Shown here: piece after piece, positions 6,158 to 10,430 of the stretch
How positions within the stretch are numbered: position 1 is the stretch's first letter
Layout of the letters: each line of letters opens with the position of its first letter
From: Strigomonas culicis
Lineage: Eukaryota; Euglenozoa; Kinetoplastea; Trypanosomatida; Trypanosomatidae
Length of the DNA stretch: 10,430 nt
Assembly (NCBI GenBank): GCA_000482145.1
Contig: AUXH01000651.1
Coordinates: 1-10,430 of the forward strand
Reading direction: 5' to 3'
Made by a program: the position numbers and the translations under genes
Notes under the pieces: model-generated
What the model saw: the letters and a program-made list of their open reading frames with translations, nothing else
Databases searched by the model: none
What the model was told of the DNA's origin: nothing

Positions 6158-8269
6158 ATGTTTGCTACTGTGGGGTTGCTTTCGACCAATCGTGTGTTCC
6201 CAATGAAGGTTGCTCTCTTTTCGACTTGCACCCCTTTGCTCTGTTTATAGGTATACTTTGTCATTATGCTTGTTGAAACAGAAATGGGTTTTGGTTTCAA
6301 TGCGTCCCTTTCGGGTCTTCTTAATCTGTTTGGGTGCGTTTTAGAATTTCTGCATTTTTTCATAAGCGCCTACGTACTTCAATCACGGGATTTCCGAGGT
6401 GCAACATGATACGTACAACTTATCACAGGCCACGTATAAAGATAGATGATCACATGGATTTACAGAAGGCGAGGTCAGTCATGTGCTTTTGTACGTGTCA
6501 CCATTGTTTTAATCAAGTGAAGAGCGTTTCTTTTCTTTGTTGTGAGCGAGATATGTACGTCAGCAGTTTTTGTTGCGTTGCAGTGAGTGCTTTGCGTGAT
6601 AACATTTCCGCCTCTCTCTATTTCTCTGTACGTATACATAATACACGATCTGAGCCGTATTTGATCTACTTCTGCATTTTCTACAGCAACACTGTTCTAT
6701 CTCTCATCTATACATACATACATTGCTAGAGCACTCTGATATTCTAAAGTTCTTTTTGAAAATAGAAAAGGCTCTCTCTTCTTCTTTTTGCACTCACCAA
6801 CCACATCAACAACCACAACATCAACTCTTTTTTCATTTTTTTTTTGACAGTAATACAGTGCTCTGTTTTTTCTCTCTTTTCTTTTTTATTCACGAGCATT
6901 TTGTTTTCGTGTTAAAAAAAACGAGAAAAATGTCTTTTTTCTGAATACACTTTTCCGTAATTGTTTTTTTACCAACTCTTCATACCAATTTAACTTGATT
7001 TCACTCTTTTTTTTTGTAATTCTTTCCTTTTTTTTTCCTGTTTGAAATGATTCTGTATCCATTTATTGCACTATTATTTCATAGCGATGTGCAGTTCTTG
7101 AAGTCGTTGTCAAACTCCCTCCACCCTACTTGCTGGCCCCTGCGATATCAGAACGAAGTAACCTACACCTCACAGTTAGGGGATATCACGAAGGCATCCA
7201 AAAAAGGGAGTTTTTTTTTACTTTAATAATAATTCTTTACACTGTTCTTTTTTTTTTTGGCTGTTTTGTGAAGACCAATACGTACAAGAAGGATATGCAC
7301 TACTAACTGAACTGTGGAACATGACTACTCTTCGTCAACCTTGTGGTTCTACTGTAACAAGACGCAATAAACACACTTCACGGAAACGATGCTTTTTTTT
7401 TTTTTGTGTGTGTGTATGCGCGCATGAAACCGTCCGCGCACTCATATTCTCTATACATTATTATCTCTTCTCAATTTCTTCTCGACCTCTTTCAATAAAC
7501 ATATTCGTTTTTAGTCAAGCAGCAAGCCATTCAATTGTTTTAAGACAGATACGGTGTCTATGGAGTGGATGTCTTGAGGTGAAAGAAACAAAGTCGTTGT
7601 TACCACTGCTACGTCGAGGAAGCCGGGAGGCGTTTCTTTTAGCGGATGCATAACGCTTCGACGTTAACGCAGTCACGATCTGACGACAACATGCTGTTTT
7701 AACGTCCGTGATGTGCGTTCGTGTATGTGTGGCCGGGAGGATAGGCTGGCCCTTCTGTGCCACGATGGTAGACCTTATACTCCTGTTGTGATGGGGCTGC
7801 ACGTGCCACTGTATACAAATACCATGTCGTGTGCCGGTCTAGATGAGCTACAGCATCTGCTTCCATTTACAGTGTTTTCTTTTTCCTCTTGAGAGTGTGT
7901 GATGCACCCCTTTTCCGCGTCATGTGAGCACCTTTTTTTATGGTGTGGATCTCTAGACACCGTGACGCTTCGCGTGTGGCCTGATTGCTGTGCGACTAAC
8001 GGAGCGAGGAGGGCATTTCACCGTAGCGGTTTGTTCATGGCTGATGGATTCATGGATGTACTAATGGGCGTGTAGCTCTAGATAGTGAGTCCTCTTCGAC
8101 GAGTATGTGTGACCCAAAAATTGTCACGTGCTTCCATCGTGGAGCGACACTAGATTCGCAAATACATGAAGCTCTTTGTTTCTTGTGTTCTCTTTGTTAG
8201 CAGTGCACTTGTTCTCACCTCTTTTCCTTCGTGTTGCATACCGTCCTATTCTCTGTTCCCATTCAGCTC
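6158..8269. other. Long AT-rich intergenic stretch, no supported gene
   Basis: Over 2 kb without a convincing gene. The longest frame (6334-6729, 131 codons) is Cys/Phe/Tyr/Ser-rich in the way T-rich non-coding DNA often is, with no domain. Simple sequence includes T runs (near 6839, 7006 and 7243), a TACA run (about 6711-6722) and a GT run followed by GCGCGC (about 7405-7424). Bases 7560-8160 are less T-rich but hold only short frames on both strands. I found no tRNA, rRNA or ribozyme module. Confidence 0.55.
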
Positions 8270-8393
8270 TTCTCTTTAGTTTCTTTTACTTTGGTTATTC
8301 TAGTTACTTTTTCTTTGTCTTCTCTTTTTCTATCCTTCTCATACATCGCTACGCACTGAAAATACTCCGCAAAAAAAAAGAATTTTCACTGCA
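8270..8393 (+). promoter_or_regulatory. Polypyrimidine tract and likely trans-splice acceptor of gene B
   Basis: T/C-rich sequence (about 8270-8342, and TTTTCACTGCAG just upstream) ends in CAG at 8392-8394, seven bases before ATG 8401. This is the natural spliced-leader site for gene B. The nearest ATG after it (8401) is not in the frame that encodes the protein. Confidence 0.5.
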
Positions 8394-9668
8394 GGAGCGC
8401 ATGTGTTCCTTTCTTCATTGTGTACGCGGTGGTCTTGATGTGTGCTGCTTCTTCCTCGGCGGCAACCACGATCCCGATCACAGGGAGCTTCATCCTGGCT
8501 GACCAGGTGGTGTACGGCTCCATGTACAACGTCAGCACCATGACCACTTCTTCAAGCGCCTCACTGAACTACGTTACCGAGTGCACGATTGTGGGCGACG
8601 GTATTGGCTTCATTGGCTTTTCGAGCTCTCTTTCCTCCACCAAGATCCCCTTGTTCAATCTGACGATGGCCGCGTCGACGGTGACAAATGCCACCATTCT
8701 CATCACCGGATACTTTCCGCCCTACTCAACCTTGATGATTTCCCATACCAACGCTGTGATGCAAGGCACGACCCCGTTGTATGATTTTCGCAACCTTGTC
8801 TTGCAGAACCATGTCGTCACGTATATGCTGGATACTACAGCAACCTGGAATGCGGATGGTTCCGGTGGTGACGTGCTACTCGTCGGGGGCCTCACAACAC
8901 AGCTTTTTCAGGTGTACAGTGGCTTCTATATGGTCACCACTCATGCAACGAACGCAGCGCACATCATGCACCAGGCCTTGCCTCGGTGTTCTGAAAGCCG
9001 CGGCTACTGCTTTGACATTTACAACGGCCTTATTGCCATCGACCATGCGACGTGCGTGAATTGCAAAGGTCCGTTTCTTCAAAGCGATCAGAATCGTTAC
9101 TTTCTGTCCGGCTCCAGTGGCGGCGTGGTGCGCATCTCCAACTGCACCTCGACGGGCGGCCAGCCCTTTATTCACGCAGCGGGGACCTATGCCCTCGCTA
9201 TTGCTCAAATAGGAAACGTTCTCCTCTACGGCATCACTGTGGATAGTTCCTTTTTCAGCACGACGTCCTCGTTACCCATTATGGCCACGCCGACTTTCTT
9301 CAGCTTCATGCACATCAACGTGACCGCGCTGGGAGTCAACAAGACCATACCTATACAGTCATCTGGCTCCTGCACCGTCTGGGCGGGCAACATCACGATC
9401 AACAATGTGTTAATAACGTCTCTCACAGCGCTTGCGCAGCACAAATTTTCGGCCCACTATCTTCTGGACCCCTACAGCAAGGTAACCGCGACGACCGGTT
9501 CACCCTCCGTGGTGGAGGACATTGGGTCTGCCTCGTCTGTGTTCTGTGCGCGGTCCAACTTTACCAACAGTTCCTGGGAGGAGCTGGACGGATGGAAGCG
9601 TGCACAGTGCAGCTGTCAAGTGGGAACGTACGCGCCCTACTGCACGGAGGTCAACGACCCGATCCTGT
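8360..9668 (+). CDS. Surface glycoprotein (gene B), paralogue of gene A; ectodomain, fused in frame to retrotransposon E2
   Basis: The coding frame opens after TGA 8357-8359 and is unbroken to the right edge of the window (10430). Host coding ends at 9668. It aligns with gene A along its length: shared blocks include YVTEC, FNLTM, TVTNA, ATW, YSGFYMV, ATNAAH, NCKG and the closing YAPYCT EGF-like knot. The CxxC modules and membrane anchor expected after this point are not in the window and presumably lie beyond E2. At least eight N-glycosylation sequons are present. The hydrophobic signal-peptide core (FFIVYAVVLMCAA) lies in this frame, but no ATG precedes it after the stop. The first in-frame ATG, at 8438, is within that core. 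The upstream ATG at 8401 is one frame away, so a one-base shift between 8401 and 8414, a non-ATG start, or start at 8438 must be considered. The gene is cut at exactly the same codon as gene A. Confidence 0.78.
9657..9668 (+). repeat. Predicted left target-site duplication of E2
   Basis: By analogy with E1, the 12 bases before CCCTGG, ACCCGATCCTGT, should be repeated after E2's poly(A) tail, which is outside the window. The first seven bases match the duplication in gene A. The other five differ. Confidence 0.5.
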
Positions 9669-9743
9669 CCCTGGAGAAGGAAGGCCACCTCTACGTGGTT
9701 CCAGGGATTAGTACCCCATTTTGGGGGAAGCTAAAAGCCCTCC
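9669..9743 (+). ncRNA. HDV-like ribozyme at the 5' end of E2 (Pr77-like hallmark)
   Basis: P1: CCCTGGA (9669-9675) with TCCAGGG (9700-9706). P3: CCAC (9685-9688) with GTGG (9695-9698), loop CTCTAC as in E1. P4: CCCCA (9714-9718) with TGGGG (9722-9726). J4/2 contains CTAA, giving C9731 as candidate catalytic base. P2 would be GGAAGG (9679-9684) with CCCTCC (9738-9743), but with one A-C mismatch, so it is weaker than in E1. The sequence also stays open as a coding frame throughout. Cleavage would separate gene B's transcript from the element at 9668/9669. Confidence 0.75.
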
Positions 9744-10430
9744 GATTTACCCACAAGGGTGAACCGGGGGGATTTGGCCTTGACTGGGCTTCCAGGTCAT
9801 ACAGCGAGGCACCCAAGCGTGCTGGCCGAGGTCTAGTCTTCGGACTAGGCTCTGAACATCGCTCGCGCCCCATTACCCGAAGTAAGCTTTCTCGGTCCGC
9901 CCTTAATTTACTAAATCTGTTGTGTGGTGATATCGAACTGAACCCTGGACCCTTCCGCGTCGCTCATTGGAACTCACGATCACTCACGCGCAGTAAACTA
10001 ATGTCACTAACTCAGATGAATCTTGATATCATCCTCTTGCAAGAAGTTAGTCACAGTAAGTATAATAAGAACAGTAAGATAATAAAAGCGCAAGGATATA
10101 ATATAATAAGCACCCCCCGTGATGAAGGCATCCAAGGAGGAGGGACGGCCGTTATGTACCGCAGCAATCTACAGGGATTGATCCGTGCGGACGTGATACC
10201 GTTTAAGAGTGAAGGAATTGAGGCTACGATTGTCCATTTTCAGGCGGACGCTGGCTTTCTGTATGTCGCCAGTGTCTACATTCCACAGCCTGGGAACAGG
10301 AGCTTTCTAACGAGCCTGCCGTCTCTCCTAGCCAAAGTAGCAGATGCACCGTGTCTGTTTTGTGGTGACTTCAACCTGCACCACCCAGCATGGAACGCTG
10401 CGTGTAACGAGCCCTTCGATTACGCAGAGG
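9669..10430 (+). CDS. Retrotransposon polyprotein, N-terminal part: leader, 2A peptide, AP-type endonuclease; 3' partial
   Basis: This continues gene B's frame without a stop. About 80 Arg/Gly/Lys-rich leader codons across the ribozyme and shared block are followed by a canonical 2A peptide, LLNLLCGDIELNPGP (9908-9952), where the ribosome is known to skip the Gly-Pro bond (9949/9950). The product then starts with Pro and an APE-type endonuclease: FRVAHWNSRSL (metal-binding Asn), LLQEV (catalytic Glu, codon 10043-10045), GGGTAVMYR, VASVYIPQ and CGDFNLHHPAWN (Asp 10367-10369, Asn 10373-10375). These motifs match the L1-type endonucleases that nick the target for target-primed reverse transcription. 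The window ends shortly after them. There is no ATG in any frame between 9669 and 10000, and the first (10001) lies after the 2A, so initiation must come from gene B or a non-ATG codon. Confidence 0.88.
9833..9848 (+). other. UUCG tetraloop hairpin in E2
   Basis: CTAGTC (9833-9838) pairs perfectly with GACTAG (9843-9848) around TTCG with a C-G closing pair, a very stable RNA tetraloop. It occupies the same position as the 1559-1582 hairpin of E1. Confidence 0.65.

Larger units (their letters stand above)
9669..10430 (+). mobile_element. 5' end of an autonomous non-LTR retrotransposon (E2), ingi/L1Tc clade; right-truncated by the window
   Basis: It starts with CCCTGG and the same ribozyme-like module as E1. 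A block shared with E1 follows (GCTGGCCGAGGT at 9821-9832 and the 31-base match at 9850-9880), then a 2A peptide and an AP-type endonuclease. Reverse transcriptase, RNase H and zinc-finger regions are expected beyond 10430. Families with this order are ingi and L1Tc of trypanosomes. The left boundary is set by comparison with E1, whose boundary is fixed by its duplication. Confidence 0.9.

Noticed and set aside
6334..6729. 131-codon plus-strand frame in the intergenic region.
   Set aside because: Composition matches T-rich non-coding DNA (Cys, Phe, Ser, Tyr), with no domain and a tail that reads through a TACA simple repeat.
8176..8502. 108-codon plus-strand frame containing ATG 8401.
   Set aside because: Most of it is the pyrimidine tract read as Phe/Leu/Ser. 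It ends soon after gene B's real frame begins and shares no residues with the paralogue, though its ATG is discussed as a possible frameshifted start.
9943..9952. A second CCCTGG, the motif that starts both elements.
   Set aside because: It is part of the 2A peptide codons (AAC CCT GGA CCC), and no P1 partner or ribozyme core follows.

Overview
The window looks like accessory (probably subtelomeric or strain-variable) DNA of a trypanosomatid, most likely a Trypanosoma. The reasons are intronless GC-rich genes separated by very T-rich intergenic DNA, polypyrimidine tracts followed by AG just upstream of genes (trans-splice acceptors), a trypanosome-type leucine-rich-repeat protein, and two retroelements of the ingi/L1Tc clade. 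These elements carry an HDV-like ribozyme at the 5' end, a 12-bp target-site duplication and a 2A peptide ahead of an AP-type endonuclease. The species cannot be fixed from the sequence.

Layout. (1) Bases 1-2617: a surface glycoprotein gene (here 'gene A'), cut in two by a 417-bp non-autonomous retroelement (1284-1700, 'E1') flanked by a perfect 12-bp duplication. The upstream part holds the ectodomain. The downstream part holds four CxxC-rich modules, a transmembrane helix and a cytoplasmic tail. (2) Bases 2618-4900: T-rich intergenic DNA with microsatellites and a short GC-rich island. (3) Bases 4901-6157: an intact leucine-rich-repeat protein gene. (4) Bases 6158-8390: T-rich intergenic DNA with no convincing gene. 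(5) Bases 8360-9668: a diverged paralogue of gene A's ectodomain ('gene B'). (6) Bases 9669-10430: the 5' end of an autonomous retrotransposon ('E2'), running off the right edge inside its endonuclease domain.

Most interesting point. E1 and E2 sit at exactly the same codon position, and in the same codon phase, of two diverged paralogues. They share a 5' ribozyme-like module and a short conserved internal block, but otherwise differ. In gene B the reading frame runs without a stop from the surface protein, through the ribozyme sequence, through the 2A peptide, into the endonuclease. E2 has no ATG in any frame before its 2A peptide. This suggests a retrotransposon that targets one site in a surface-protein family and is built to be translated as an in-frame fusion with its host gene, with 2A separating the two products. 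The same-site insertion, the duplication and the open frame are read directly from the sequence; site specificity and fusion translation are inferences.
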